Below are positions 54,839-63,842 of a stretch of 64,000 bases of DNA, piece after piece. How positions within the stretch are numbered: position 1 is the stretch's first letter; every line of letters starts with the position of its first letter. The translations under genes and the position numbers were made by a program. The notes under the pieces are model-generated. The model made no database searches. It saw only the letters and a program-made list of their open reading frames with translations, and was not told the origin of the DNA. This DNA is from Prochlorococcus sp. AG-388-D03 (GTDB taxonomy: Bacteria > Cyanobacteriota > Cyanobacteriia > PCC-6307 > Cyanobiaceae). The DNA is taken from positions 31,022 to 95,021 of the forward strand of contig QCGN01000004.1 in assembly GCA_003279875.1 (NCBI GenBank), read 5' to 3'.

Positions 54839-55399
54839 ATGGGTTTTAAAATAAATAAAATTTTTTTATTGATTATTTTAATTTTATTGCAATCTTGCTC
54901 TGGAGGAAGAATTGGAAAATTTCTTGAATCTAGTTTTAAAAATGTGGAAGAGCCAAAAATAAAAGAAGATATTAAAAATAACATTGTTATAAAGTCTGAA
55001 AGAAATATTGAAAAAAAACAATATATTAAAAAACCAAAAATAAAAGAAGATATTAAAAATAATATTGTTATAAAGTCTGAGAGAAATATTGAAGAAAAAC
55101 AATATATTAAAAAAACAAAAATAAAAGAAGATACTAAAAATAATTTAAATAATAATAAAATTATTAAGACTGAAGAGAAATTAAAAAATAATAAAAAGAT
55201 TAAAAGGCAAAATATTTCGAGTCTTAAAAAACAATATCAACCTCAATCATACAAAATTATTTTTATCTTAAAAGATGTAGATCCAAAAGATCCCATTGAA
55301 GATTTGAGTACTATTTTAAGAAATTCTGAAGTAAATTTTGAAATTGAAAAAATTGAACGTTTTTTTGATTCAAAAGATAACAAAATAAAAAGTAATTAA
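54839..55399 (+). CDS. Putative lipoprotein with 27-residue tandem repeats
   Basis: A 186-residue Lys/Glu/Ile/Asn-rich protein. A lipoprotein signal (IFLLIILILLQSC, Cys near residue 20) is followed by two near-identical 27-residue repeats (residues 39-65 and 66-92; unit starts PKIKEDIKNNIVIK) and a partial third. The C-terminal 45 residues (SYKIIFILKDVDPKDPIEDL) look folded. The repeats are a likely flexible stalk. It is nine bases after topA and precedes a membrane protein gene. No family recognised. Confidence 0.65.
   Translation: MGFKINKIFLLIILILLQSCSGGRIGKFLESSFKNVEEPKIKEDIKNNIVIKSERNIEKKQYIKKPKIKEDIKNNIVIKSERNIEEKQYIKKTKIKEDTKNNLNNNKIIKTEEKLKNNKKIKRQNISSLKKQYQPQSYKIIFILKDVDPKDPIEDLSTILRNSEVNFEIEKIERFFDSKDNKIKSN
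54953..55144 (+). repeat. 81-bp tandem repeat, 2.4 copies
   Basis: Units at 54953-55033 and 55034-55114 differ at only three of 81 positions by my count; a third diverged partial unit runs to about 55144. The period is a whole number of codons, so copy changes would keep the lipoprotein frame. Such near identity implies recent duplication. Confidence 0.85.
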
Positions 55400-55419
55400 A
55401 TATTGATAAAAAAAATTAT

Positions 55420-56058
55420 ATGAAATTTTCGAAAAAAAATGAAGCACTTAATATAATTGAGCCATCTTATTTAGCCTCTCTTTCTTCATTACTCTGGGTC
55501 GCTTTATATTACTTACCTATAGGTGGAGCATTGTTGAGACTCATGTTACCTCTCCCTATAATTTTGTTGCATTTAAGAAGAGGAACTAGAACTGCATTTG
55601 AAGGTCTCATAATACAATTTCTATTGTTGTTGATACTAATGGGTCCAATTAGAGGAACTTTATTTTTATTTCCATATGGCATATTAGCTTTTTGGTTAGG
55701 ATGGTCTTGGTTTAAGAAAAAAAACTGGTGGCTTAGTTGGAGTATAGGTTTTATACTTGGAACATTAGGTTTTTTTATAAGAGTATTTGCATTGTCAACG
55801 TTAGTTGGCGATAATCTTTGGGTAATAATTACTAGAGCAAGTTATGGGCTTATAGAAAAAATAATCGAATTATTTAATTTACCCTTTTCACCTTCGATCA
55901 GGATTATCCAATTAGTTGCAATCTTATTAATAATTTTTCAAGAAATGGTATATGTTTTAACAATACATATACTTTCATATTCTCTTTTCCCTAGATTAAA
56001 TTCAAATATTCCTGATCCTCCAAAAAAAATTCATGGATTTGTTGATTTGGGTCTTTGA
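55420..56058 (+). CDS. DUF2232 family membrane protein
   Basis: A 212-residue protein with five or six hydrophobic segments (LYYLPIGGALLRLMLPLPII, then LIIQFLLLLILMGPIRGTLF and others). The layout, with YLPIGG near the first helix and LRRGTRTAF between helices, fits DUF2232, a family of ECF-S-like membrane proteins. The substrate is unknown. It follows the lipoprotein and precedes the CobT-like gene on one strand. Confidence 0.78.
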   Translation: MKFSKKNEALNIIEPSYLASLSSLLWVALYYLPIGGALLRLMLPLPIILLHLRRGTRTAFEGLIIQFLLLLILMGPIRGTLFLFPYGILAFWLGWSWFKKKNWWLSWSIGFILGTLGFFIRVFALSTLVGDNLWVIITRASYGLIEKIIELFNLPFSPSIRIIQLVAILLIIFQEMVYVLTIHILSYSLFPRLNSNIPDPPKKIHGFVDLGL

Positions 56059-56072
56059 TATAAGATTAAATA

Positions 56073-57230
56073 ATGAAGAAATCGTATTTAGGAATAAAGT
56101 TATTTGGTAGTAAAATTAATCAAAAATTATTTTCTGAAAGATTAGAAATTCTTAAAAAAGAAATTGATAATTTTATTTTCTATCTTGTTATTGCAGGAAC
56201 AGAGACCTCTCAAATTAAAGGCATATCAGCAGCAGGTATTAATCCAAAAGCTAGAAGTAAAACTGCATTAGCAGATGCTGAGTTTCTACTTTTTGGAACC
56301 TCTATAGATCATAAATATAAATTACCCTTTTTAAATGCAGGAGTTACTCCTGCATTAATAAGCTATGTTTGCTCGAAACTTATATGTGCAAGTCCAATAG
56401 TTGTTCCAATTGGAATAAATGAAAAACCATACTTTAATCATTTGGTTGTAGAAAATTCTTTGGAAGGTCCATCTAAATGTCTAACAACAGGTAACTCTAT
56501 GAATAAAAATAGAGTTTTGAGTCTTTACAAAAAAGGACTAGAAATTGGAAAATCTACTAATCAACCCATATTTATTTCGGAATCTGTCCCAGGAGGAACC
56601 ACAACTGCTCAGGCAGTAATGGAAGCTTTTGGGTTGAATGTAAATAATTTAATCGGAAGTAGTTTGATTAAGGCTCCTAAGGCTTTAAAAACAAAAGTAA
56701 TTAAAGCTGGTCTTTTAAATGCAAATCTAAATTATAATTTTAACTCTTTAGATGTTATTTCTTCAGTCGGAGATCCATTTCAAGCATTCTCTATGGGCCT
56801 TTTGATTGGAGCAAGGTTAGCTAATCAATCTGTTGTATTATCTGGAGGAAGTCAAATGATGGCAGTAATTTTACTTGCGTTGGAATTTATTGAAGATAAA
56901 GAAAAACAAGGATTTATTGATTTCGTTTTTGTAGCAACTACTGGATGGTTGGTTAAGGATAATTCGTTGAGTAATTTATTGGATTTAATTACTGAAAAAC
57001 ACAAAGTAAATTTATTAGGTTTGGCAAGCCCTTTAAATTTTGAATCATCTAAATATAAAGAATTAAGTGATTATGAAAAAGGATATGTAAAGGAGGGTGT
57101 AGGAGCTGGGGGCATGTCAATTTTTGCTTTTCTAAAGGGTTTTAGCAATGAAGAAATAGTTTCAATGTGTCAAATTAATCTTGAAAGGATGAAGAAGTTA
57201 GGTCAAATTTCTTTAGATGAGAATTGTTAA
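56073..57230 (+). CDS. CobT-like phosphoribosyltransferase family protein (TIGR00303)
   Basis: A 385-residue protein of the nicotinate-nucleotide-dimethylbenzimidazole phosphoribosyltransferase superfamily. FYLVIAGTETSQIKGISAAG, SVPGGTTTAQAVMEAFG, VLSGGSQMMAVILLALE and GVGAGGMSIFAFLKG mark the cyanobacterial/archaeal branch. Usual CobT makes the lower-ligand ribotide of cobalamin; this branch's activity is less certain. It abuts the next gene. Confidence 0.82.
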   Translation: MKKSYLGIKLFGSKINQKLFSERLEILKKEIDNFIFYLVIAGTETSQIKGISAAGINPKARSKTALADAEFLLFGTSIDHKYKLPFLNAGVTPALISYVCSKLICASPIVVPIGINEKPYFNHLVVENSLEGPSKCLTTGNSMNKNRVLSLYKKGLEIGKSTNQPIFISESVPGGTTTAQAVMEAFGLNVNNLIGSSLIKAPKALKTKVIKAGLLNANLNYNFNSLDVISSVGDPFQAFSMGLLIGARLANQSVVLSGGSQMMAVILLALEFIEDKEKQGFIDFVFVATTGWLVKDNSLSNLLDLITEKHKVNLLGLASPLNFESSKYKELSDYEKGYVKEGVGAGGMSIFAFLKGFSNEEIVSMCQINLERMKKLGQISLDENC

Positions 57231-58226
57231 ATGTTTCAAAATTATTCAACAAGAAGGCAATTCCTTAACTACGGAAAATTACCGCTCATTTTTTTATTGA
57301 ATTCATGTAGTAATCCCTCAAAAAAAATCAGTATTTCTTTACAAAGCTCTTTTTATCCTCAATCTTTAAAAGATACTTTGCCTTCGAGTTGGCAAAAACA
57401 AATTATTAATTTAAGCAATCTTGAGTTAACTAAAAATAAATTATCTAATTCTGATTTTATTTTAATTAACGACGGATGGATAAATAGTTTAAATTTTGAT
57501 AACTATCAAAACTTAAATAATTTATTTTCAAATGCTAAATTAAATAATAGATCGAAAGAATTTCTAAGTAGTTTTAAAGAATATCAAAGTAATAAATTAT
57601 TTCCAATAGGGATAGTTCCATATGCCGTAATTATAAAAAATAATAAAGATTTAATTGATGATGCCAGTAATTCTTGGGATTTTCTTCTCGCCAAAAAGTT
57701 GAAAGGAAAAATCATATTTCCTCAAAGTCCAAGAATAATAATGTCTATTAATAAAACAATTAATACAAAAAATTCTTTAAGTAAAATTAAAGATCAAGCA
57801 ATGTTATTTGATGATCAAAATGCAATAAATTGGTTAATTAATTCTAAAGCAGCTGTTGCTATAGTTCCATATTCTCAATGCATAAAATATCTTAAAGTTG
57901 ATTCAAGACTTTCTATTGCTTTCCCTAATAAAGGTGTTCCTTTGATTTGGAATTTCATTTTAAGTAAATCAAAAGTTAATAATCAAATATTGATTGATTG
58001 GATTAAATCTTTTGAAAATATAACTACGATTGATTTATTGGCTAATCAAGGTTGGTATTTACCTTTTAATAACGAATATTCTCAAAATAAATATTATCGT
58101 AATATTAAAAATAAAAATTTTGGTCCATCTAAAATATGTTGGGAAAATAGTTGGTCTTTACCCCCTATAAATAATAAAGAGATATCTTATTTAGAAAATT
58201 TATGGAACCAATCCTTAACCCCATAA
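57231..58226 (+). CDS. Solute-binding-type lipoprotein, Tat-like signal
   Basis: A 331-residue exported protein. The N-terminus carries STRRQFLNYGK, a twin-arginine pattern, then a hydrophobic stretch with a lipobox-like LLNSC near residue 26. The rest (SFYPQSL, DFILINDGWI, GIVPYAVIIKNN, AVAIVPYSQCIKYL) follows the two-lobe form of family 1 binding proteins, near polyamine-type ones. No permease or ATPase adjoins it. Ligand unknown. Confidence 0.7.
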   Translation: MFQNYSTRRQFLNYGKLPLIFLLNSCSNPSKKISISLQSSFYPQSLKDTLPSSWQKQIINLSNLELTKNKLSNSDFILINDGWINSLNFDNYQNLNNLFSNAKLNNRSKEFLSSFKEYQSNKLFPIGIVPYAVIIKNNKDLIDDASNSWDFLLAKKLKGKIIFPQSPRIIMSINKTINTKNSLSKIKDQAMLFDDQNAINWLINSKAAVAIVPYSQCIKYLKVDSRLSIAFPNKGVPLIWNFILSKSKVNNQILIDWIKSFENITTIDLLANQGWYLPFNNEYSQNKYYRNIKNKNFGPSKICWENSWSLPPINNKEISYLENLWNQSLTP

Positions 58227-59357
58227 TCTTTTTTTAGGCTTTTCAATTAATAATTTGTGGGTTTGTTTTAATAATTCTGGAATATTTAATTTACTTGGAC
58301 ATTTTGGAATGCATTCATTACATCCTAGACAAAAAGAGGCATTTTTTTCTTCCCACCAGTGGCCCGCTCTACCTATTAAATTATATCTTTCTTTTGCAAA
58401 CTCTAATTGTCCATATCCTATAGATATGTTTCTCAAACGAAGTATTTCAGGAATAGGTATCTCACTTGGACATGGAAGGCAAGATCTACATTGCTCACAT
58501 TTTGAAGATTTTAATTCTCTATCTGCTACCTTTTCAATATTCTCTAACGCACTAATTTCAGAAGATGTAAGGTTTTGACTTGAATTAATAAGTCTTTCTA
58601 CAATATTAAAATCTTCAATTTTTGTGGCCCCTATAGATAAAGTTGTAATTCCTTTAGATAGTAAAAATCTATAAGCCAGTTCTAAAGGATGGTATGGTTC
58701 AGATGATTTCAATAAAGTATCACTAGGATCATATAATCTTCCGCCTTTATCAGCAGGTGATATAGCTAAAACACCCATTTTCTTTTTTAAAGCTAGATGA
58801 GCAAGGCTTATCTTTGATTGATCTAAAAAATGTAAATGAAGATTACAAAAACTAAATACTTCGCAATTAATTGCTTTTTCAATAAGTTTATAACTTCCAT
58901 GGGAGCTGAACCCAATTTGATTAACCAAGTCATTTTTACTTGCCCACTTTATAAATTTCCCACCCTCTCCATTTAAAACCCAATCTAGATGCTCTTCTAA
59001 GTTTATTCCATGAATAGCAAGATTATGTATTTTCTTTAGCTTTAGATTTTTGAGAGAATTTTTGAAATTATTTTTTAGATAATTAAAATCTCCTTTAGGT
59101 AATACTTTGGTAGTAATAATCCATTCCTTCCTAAATATTTTTTCGGATGTTTCTAATTTTTTTAATGCCTCCCCTATTAGTATTTCGGCTTTACCATAAG
59201 AGGCAGCAGTTTCTAAATGATTAATGCCCGCATTATGTGCCCTTTTTATAAGAGAATACATTTTATTAAGATTGTCAGTTGCTCGCATAGTGCCTAAAGT
59301 AAATAAACTTACATTGCAACCTTTTCCAAACGATCTTTTCTGAGAATGAATAATCAT
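58215..59357 (-). CDS. Aldo/keto reductase with C-terminal 4Fe-4S domain
   Basis: A 380-residue protein: an AKR barrel (LFTLGTMRATDNLNKM, HLETAASYGKAEILIGEAL, IGFSSHGSYKLIEKAI) followed by ferredoxin-like cysteine sets CEQCRSCLPCPSEIPIPE and CLGCNECIPKCPSKLNIP, enough for one or two clusters. Substrate unknown. Its last 12 bases overlap the convergent lipoprotein gene's end. Confidence 0.88.
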   Translation of the reverse strand: MIIHSQKRSFGKGCNVSLFTLGTMRATDNLNKMYSLIKRAHNAGINHLETAASYGKAEILIGEALKKLETSEKIFRKEWIITTKVLPKGDFNYLKNNFKNSLKNLKLKKIHNLAIHGINLEEHLDWVLNGEGGKFIKWASKNDLVNQIGFSSHGSYKLIEKAINCEVFSFCNLHLHFLDQSKISLAHLALKKKMGVLAISPADKGGRLYDPSDTLLKSSEPYHPLELAYRFLLSKGITTLSIGATKIEDFNIVERLINSSQNLTSSEISALENIEKVADRELKSSKCEQCRSCLPCPSEIPIPEILRLRNISIGYGQLEFAKERYNLIGRAGHWWEEKNASFCLGCNECIPKCPSKLNIPELLKQTHKLLIEKPKKRLWG

Positions 59358-59468
59358 CTTTATATGATTAATGCCTACTTAAAAACTCTTTAATTTATTT
59401 ATAGTAGAAGATGATTTAAAGTAAATTAAAGTTAATATTACTTTTTAAAAAAATCTTTATTCAAAGTT

Positions 59469-60128
59469 ATGTTTACAGGAATAATTCAGTCAATAGGAAA
59501 ACTCAAAAAAGAAAAAAATTTATTAGTTATAGAAATTTTAGATCATTCTTTTGATATGCAAATAGGAGATAGTATTGCAGTTGATGGAATTTGTTTAACA
59601 GTAAAAGAAATTTTAAATAATAAATTTAAAGTTGATGTAAGTGAAGAAACTTTAAAAAAAACTACTTTAGGAGATAAATCAAGTATAAATCAAATAGTTA
59701 ATTTAGAACCTGCTCTACGTATTTCAGATCGTCTTGGGGGACATATAGTTAGTGGACATATTGATGGTTTGGGGAAAGTGGAAAATATAGAAAAACTTGA
59801 AAAATCATGGCTTTTATCTATTAAGTGGCAAAACCAAAAATTTGCCAAATATGTTGTAGATAAAGGAAGTATATGCGTAAACGGAATTAGCTTAACAATT
59901 GCAAAATCTGAGAAGCAAGGAGAAATTTTTACTATCGCAATTATCCCTCATACCTGGGAAAATACTAATCTGAAAAATTTATCAACTGGCGATAGTGTAA
60001 ATCTTGAGGGAGATGCATTAATTAAATACGTAGAAAAACTACTTCTATTTAACAAAAATAATGAATCAAAAAACTTTTCCGATGAAATCTCTTCAAATTG
60101 GCTTAAAGAAAACGGCTGGAATAAATAA
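59469..60128 (+). CDS. ribE: Riboflavin synthase alpha chain
   Basis: Dismutates two 6,7-dimethyl-8-ribityllumazines to riboflavin. The 219-residue protein shows the two-fold internal repeat of the family: MFTGIIQSIGKL with GDSIAVDGICLTV in the first barrel, GGHIVSGHIDGLG with KGSICVNGISLTI in the second, and a C-terminal trimerising helix. It converges on the abrB gene with three bases between. Confidence 0.95.
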   Translation: MFTGIIQSIGKLKKEKNLLVIEILDHSFDMQIGDSIAVDGICLTVKEILNNKFKVDVSEETLKKTTLGDKSSINQIVNLEPALRISDRLGGHIVSGHIDGLGKVENIEKLEKSWLLSIKWQNQKFAKYVVDKGSICVNGISLTIAKSEKQGEIFTIAIIPHTWENTNLKNLSTGDSVNLEGDALIKYVEKLLLFNKNNESKNFSDEISSNWLKENGWNK

Positions 60129-60131
60129 TTT

Positions 60132-60485
60132 TTAATTTATTGGAGTAAGGCAAATAGTTTTAGAATCTTTTTTGAGATCAATTTTATATTCTTTGCCAGG
60201 TTCTAATCCTAATTTCTTTGTATAAGCATGCCCTATTAATAAATTACCATTACCATGAACTTTTGTTTTAAATTCTGCTTGCCTCCCTCTTGAAGATCTG
60301 TTCCCAGGCCTACCATTGCCATTACTATTAAGCTTGTAACCCTTGGCTTCAACAAGTGCTCTATAGAAACTTTTTCTTAGAACTCTCCCACTTGGACCTA
60401 CGTAGCCACAGCCTTTTGCTATTTCATCCTCAGATTTATTGCTGAGTAATTTAGATTTTTCTAGAAGTTCTTTTCCTACAAGCAT
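60132..60485 (-). CDS. cyAbrB-type transcriptional regulator
   Basis: A 117-residue cyanobacterial AbrB-like protein. The N-terminal part (LLSNKSEDEIAKGCGYVG, RKSFYRALVEAKGY) is typical of cyAbrBs. The C-terminal swapped-hairpin DNA-binding domain includes GRQAEFKTKVHGNGNLLIG and YTKKLGLEPGKEYKI. Known cyAbrBs adjust carbon and nitrogen gene expression alongside NtcA. It lies 97 bases downstream of no gene, between ribE and ctaE. Confidence 0.9.
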   Translation of the reverse strand: MLVGKELLEKSKLLSNKSEDEIAKGCGYVGPSGRVLRKSFYRALVEAKGYKLNSNGNGRPGNRSSRGRQAEFKTKVHGNGNLLIGHAYTKKLGLEPGKEYKIDLKKDSKTICLTPIN

Positions 60486-60582
60486 TATATGAGCTTTTTC
60501 TTATTATATATTCTTACCAATAATGAGAATTGTGGCAATACAAGTTAATAAAAAATAGATTTTTAAAGAATAAATCTTTACC

Positions 60583-61185
60583 TTATAAAAGGTATAAAAT
60601 AATAAATAAAATAACCCAAATTCCATCCACGAAATGCCAATATAATTCAACCGCTTCTAATGGAAACATATTTTGATTAGTAATTCTTCCCTCCTTTGGT
60701 CTTGTTTGCCAAGAAATAATTAATATCATTAATGTCCCTAAAGTTACATGTAAACCATGAAAACCTGTTAGTGCATAAAAAGTACTGGCAAATAAATTAT
60801 CCGTTAGTCCGAAAGGTAAATTGAAATATTCAAACAGTTGACATATTAAAAAGGTAATCCCAAGTAAAGCAGTGACTATTAACCATTTCTGGGTATCAGA
60901 ATTTTTATTTTTAAGAAGAGCTTTTCCTGATTTATGGAAAGTCGCGCTACTTACAAGCAATAAAATTGTATTTAATGTAGGTATCGGAAGTTCTAATTCA
61001 TAGATAGCACCATCTGGCAAAGGATTAACTGCTTTATATGTAAGGTAGGCAGCAAAGAAACCAGCGAAAGTCATCCCATCAGCTATTAAAAAAGTTATTA
61101 ATCCAAACATCCTAAAGTCTTCATGATGTGCACTAACATCACTTTCAATTTTATTAATTTCTTTTGAACTATCGAGAGTAGTCAT
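60583..61185 (-). CDS. ctaE: Cytochrome c oxidase subunit III
   Basis: A 200-residue membrane subunit of the aa3-type terminal oxidase, with five helices. DFRMFGLITFLIADGMTFAG, TGFHGLHVTLGTLM and VELYWHFVDGIWVILFI are the COX3 conserved blocks. Its ATG overlaps the ctaD stop by four bases. Confidence 0.95.
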   Translation of the reverse strand: MTTLDSSKEINKIESDVSAHHEDFRMFGLITFLIADGMTFAGFFAAYLTYKAVNPLPDGAIYELELPIPTLNTILLLVSSATFHKSGKALLKNKNSDTQKWLIVTALLGITFLICQLFEYFNLPFGLTDNLFASTFYALTGFHGLHVTLGTLMILIISWQTRPKEGRITNQNMFPLEAVELYWHFVDGIWVILFIILYLL

Positions 61186-62822
61186 CGTTTTTTTTGTTGA
61201 TTTTCTTGATATATTGGATTCCCATATCCATATGGCTCTTCAACTAATGGTGCCTCCCCTTCCCAATTTTCAACTGGTGGTGGAGATGATGTTAGCCATT
61301 CAGGAGTTAAAGCATTCCATGGATTATCCCCAGAATCTTTTCCATTTTTAATACTTAAAAATATATTAACTAAAAATGGGACAGTACTTATAGCCATCAA
61401 TAGAGCTCCTAGGCTACTGATTTGATTAACAAATTGAAATTGAGGATCATATTCTGCAACTCTCCTAGGCATTCCATTAAGACCAAGCCAATGTTGAGGA
61501 GCAAAGCATAAGTTAAAGCCAATAAAAGTTATGGCAAAATGGACTATCCCAAGTTTTTCATTCATTAATTTACCTGTTACCTTTGGGAACCAATGATATA
61601 TGGAGGAGAAGATAATAAAAACAGTTCCTCCATAAACTATGTAATGGAAGTGAGCAACAACGAAATATGTATCATGTACATGTATATCAAAGGGTACCTG
61701 AGCAAGAGCAACTCCTGTGATACCACCAAATACAAAATTTATAATAAATCCGCATGAAAATAGCATTGCACTGTTAATAGATATTTTTCCACCCCACAAG
61801 GTTGCAACCCAGTTAAAAAATTTAATTCCAGTTGGAACTGCTATAAATGCGGTCGCAATAGTAAAGAATAATCTCATCCAAGGAGGGGTCCCACTTGTAA
61901 ACATATGATGAGCCCAAACAACTAAACCGAGAACAACTATCCCCATTATTGAAAAAACCATTGTGGTATAGCCAAAAAGTGGTTTTCTTGAATGAACTGG
62001 AAGAATTTCACTAACCAAGCCGAAAGCAGGAAGAACCATTATGTAAACAGCTGGATGAGAATAAAACCAAAATAAATGTTGATATACGACTACGTTTCCA
62101 CCTAGAACAGGGTTAAAGAAACCAGTATTAGCGACAATATCAAAGCTAAGTAATATTAATGTTCCAGCTAAAACTGGAGTAGACAATACTACTAATAAAC
62201 TTGTGCCTAGCATTGCCCAACAGTACATAGGTAATTGCATCAGCTTTAATCCTGGTCTCCTTAATTTAATTATTGTAGCGATGAAATTTATCCCCCCGAA
62301 GATAGAGCTACCTCCTAGCAATAAAACACTCATTATCCAAATAATTTGCCCTGATTGAGGGGTGGTTATACTCAAAGGTGGATACGCGGTCCATCCTGCC
62401 TGGGCTGCTCCTTCGATAAAATAACTTGCTACTAACATCAAACCGGAAGGAGGTATTAGCCAAAAAGCTACAGCATTCAATCTTGGGAAGGCCATATCCC
62501 TAGCTCCAACATAAAAAGGAATTAAATAATTACCAAATGCACCATTTACTACAGGTACAATCCACAAGAAAATCATTATTGTTCCATGTAATGTTAAAAC
62601 TTGGTTATATACATCTCTAGGCATAAAGTCCGACATTGGGCTTGCTAATTCAATTCTTATTGCACTCGCTAAAGTTCCTCCAATTAAGTAAAAAAGAAAC
62701 CCACATACAAGATATTGGATACCAATTACTTTATGATCGAGACTGAAACTAAAGTATCTAAGCCACCCTTTAGGTTGAAGACTCTTTGGATTGGAATCTT
62801 GTGAGTCAATTGATATCGTCAT
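61182..62822 (-). CDS. ctaD: Cytochrome c oxidase subunit I
   Basis: The 546-residue catalytic subunit with heme a, heme a3 and CuB. LTLHGTIMIFLW holds a low-spin heme ligand. WFYSHPAVYIMVLPAFG has the cross-linked His-Tyr pair, VWAHHMFTSG the CuB histidines, and HDTYFVVAHFHYIVYGG the heme a and a3 histidines. About 12 helices. Overlaps ctaC and ctaE by four bases each, so one operon. Confidence 0.97.
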   Translation of the reverse strand: MTISIDSQDSNPKSLQPKGWLRYFSFSLDHKVIGIQYLVCGFLFYLIGGTLASAIRIELASPMSDFMPRDVYNQVLTLHGTIMIFLWIVPVVNGAFGNYLIPFYVGARDMAFPRLNAVAFWLIPPSGLMLVASYFIEGAAQAGWTAYPPLSITTPQSGQIIWIMSVLLLGGSSIFGGINFIATIIKLRRPGLKLMQLPMYCWAMLGTSLLVVLSTPVLAGTLILLSFDIVANTGFFNPVLGGNVVVYQHLFWFYSHPAVYIMVLPAFGLVSEILPVHSRKPLFGYTTMVFSIMGIVVLGLVVWAHHMFTSGTPPWMRLFFTIATAFIAVPTGIKFFNWVATLWGGKISINSAMLFSCGFIINFVFGGITGVALAQVPFDIHVHDTYFVVAHFHYIVYGGTVFIIFSSIYHWFPKVTGKLMNEKLGIVHFAITFIGFNLCFAPQHWLGLNGMPRRVAEYDPQFQFVNQISSLGALLMAISTVPFLVNIFLSIKNGKDSGDNPWNALTPEWLTSSPPPVENWEGEAPLVEEPYGYGNPIYQENQQKKR

Positions 62823-63622
62823 AAGCTAACCCCAGTTTTTGTATTTTTGTTAAACCAATCTTTGTAATCAGATTCTTCTTCAACTATTATTGATGCCCTC
62901 ATTCCTCCGTGATAAGGGCCACATAATTCAGCACATATTATTGGGTATTTCCCAACTTTGGTAGGGGTGAAGTTTAATATAGTAGGCTGGCCAGGAATAA
63001 TATCTTGCTTTATTCTAAATTCTGGCACCCAAAAAGCATGAATAACGTCTTTTGATTCCATCTTCATAGAAACTTTATGATCAACCGGGACATGAAGCTC
63101 CCCAGAAATAAATTCTCCTTTCGGATAATTAAACAAAAATGCAAATTGCATAGCTGATACTTCAACAGATAAATTATTGCTTGCAACCTCATTATTTGAT
63201 GCTTGGCTGATTCCCGCCCATATCTTTTCTGTATTTGAGGTAATCATTTCATGGCTATGATTTAATTCTTTCATTCCTCCCATTCGATCGTAAATGTTGT
63301 AGCTATATAGACCTATTATTAAGACAATTATAGAAGGAATAATTGTCCATACAATCTCGAGGCTTAAATTACCTTCTAGAGCTATTCCATCTCCTAATTG
63401 ATCTTTCTTTTTCCTGAACTTAAATAAACTATAAATAACTGCTATTGTCATTCCTATAAAAATAATTAATCCAATAATAAAAAGAATTTTAAAAAGTTCA
63501 TCATAAATTGGTGCATTTATACTTGCTTCAGCAGGAAGTAAATTAACATTAAATCCAATCCAAAAAGATATACCAAATACAGCAGAAATTATAAGTATTA
63601 AATAAAAGTTTTTATTTAACAA
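62819..63622 (-). CDS. ctaC: Cytochrome c oxidase subunit II
   Basis: A 267-residue subunit with two N-terminal membrane helices (about residues 5-22 and 45-68) and a periplasmic/lumenal cupredoxin domain holding the CuA centre: a histidine in VIHAFWVPEFR and the CAELCGPYHGGM ligand loop. It accepts electrons from soluble cytochrome or plastocyanin. First gene of ctaCDE; the 220-base gap upstream should hold its promoter and that of the divergent ctaA. Confidence 0.96.
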   Translation of the reverse strand: MLNKNFYLILIISAVFGISFWIGFNVNLLPAEASINAPIYDELFKILFIIGLIIFIGMTIAVIYSLFKFRKKKDQLGDGIALEGNLSLEIVWTIIPSIIVLIIGLYSYNIYDRMGGMKELNHSHEMITSNTEKIWAGISQASNNEVASNNLSVEVSAMQFAFLFNYPKGEFISGELHVPVDHKVSMKMESKDVIHAFWVPEFRIKQDIIPGQPTILNFTPTKVGKYPIICAELCGPYHGGMRASIIVEEESDYKDWFNKNTKTGVSL

Positions 63623-63842
63623 TTGAGATAAAGAGTTGTTATTTATATTTTCAACATATTCATTTTTTTTAATTTTGCATCGTTTGTTAATGGAAAATTA
63701 TTGAAATTCACAACTTCTTAAGATTTAAAAAATAAAAGAAGTATTATCAATAACTTTTTATAGATTTATGTCAGGGAAAAAAGATTAAAAATACAAATAA
63801 ATTTTTAAAATAAAACATTTACTTTAAATTAATGTTTGGTAA

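Noticed and set aside
54658..55102. Two hydrophobic minus-strand frames opposite topA end and the lipoprotein
   Set aside because: Lys/Asn/Ile-rich coding on the plus strand reads as Phe/Ile/Leu on the other strand; the repeats make it look like a membrane protein.
54953..55144. Repeat array as CRISPR
   Set aside because: Units are contiguous, without spacers, and code in frame within a lipoprotein gene.
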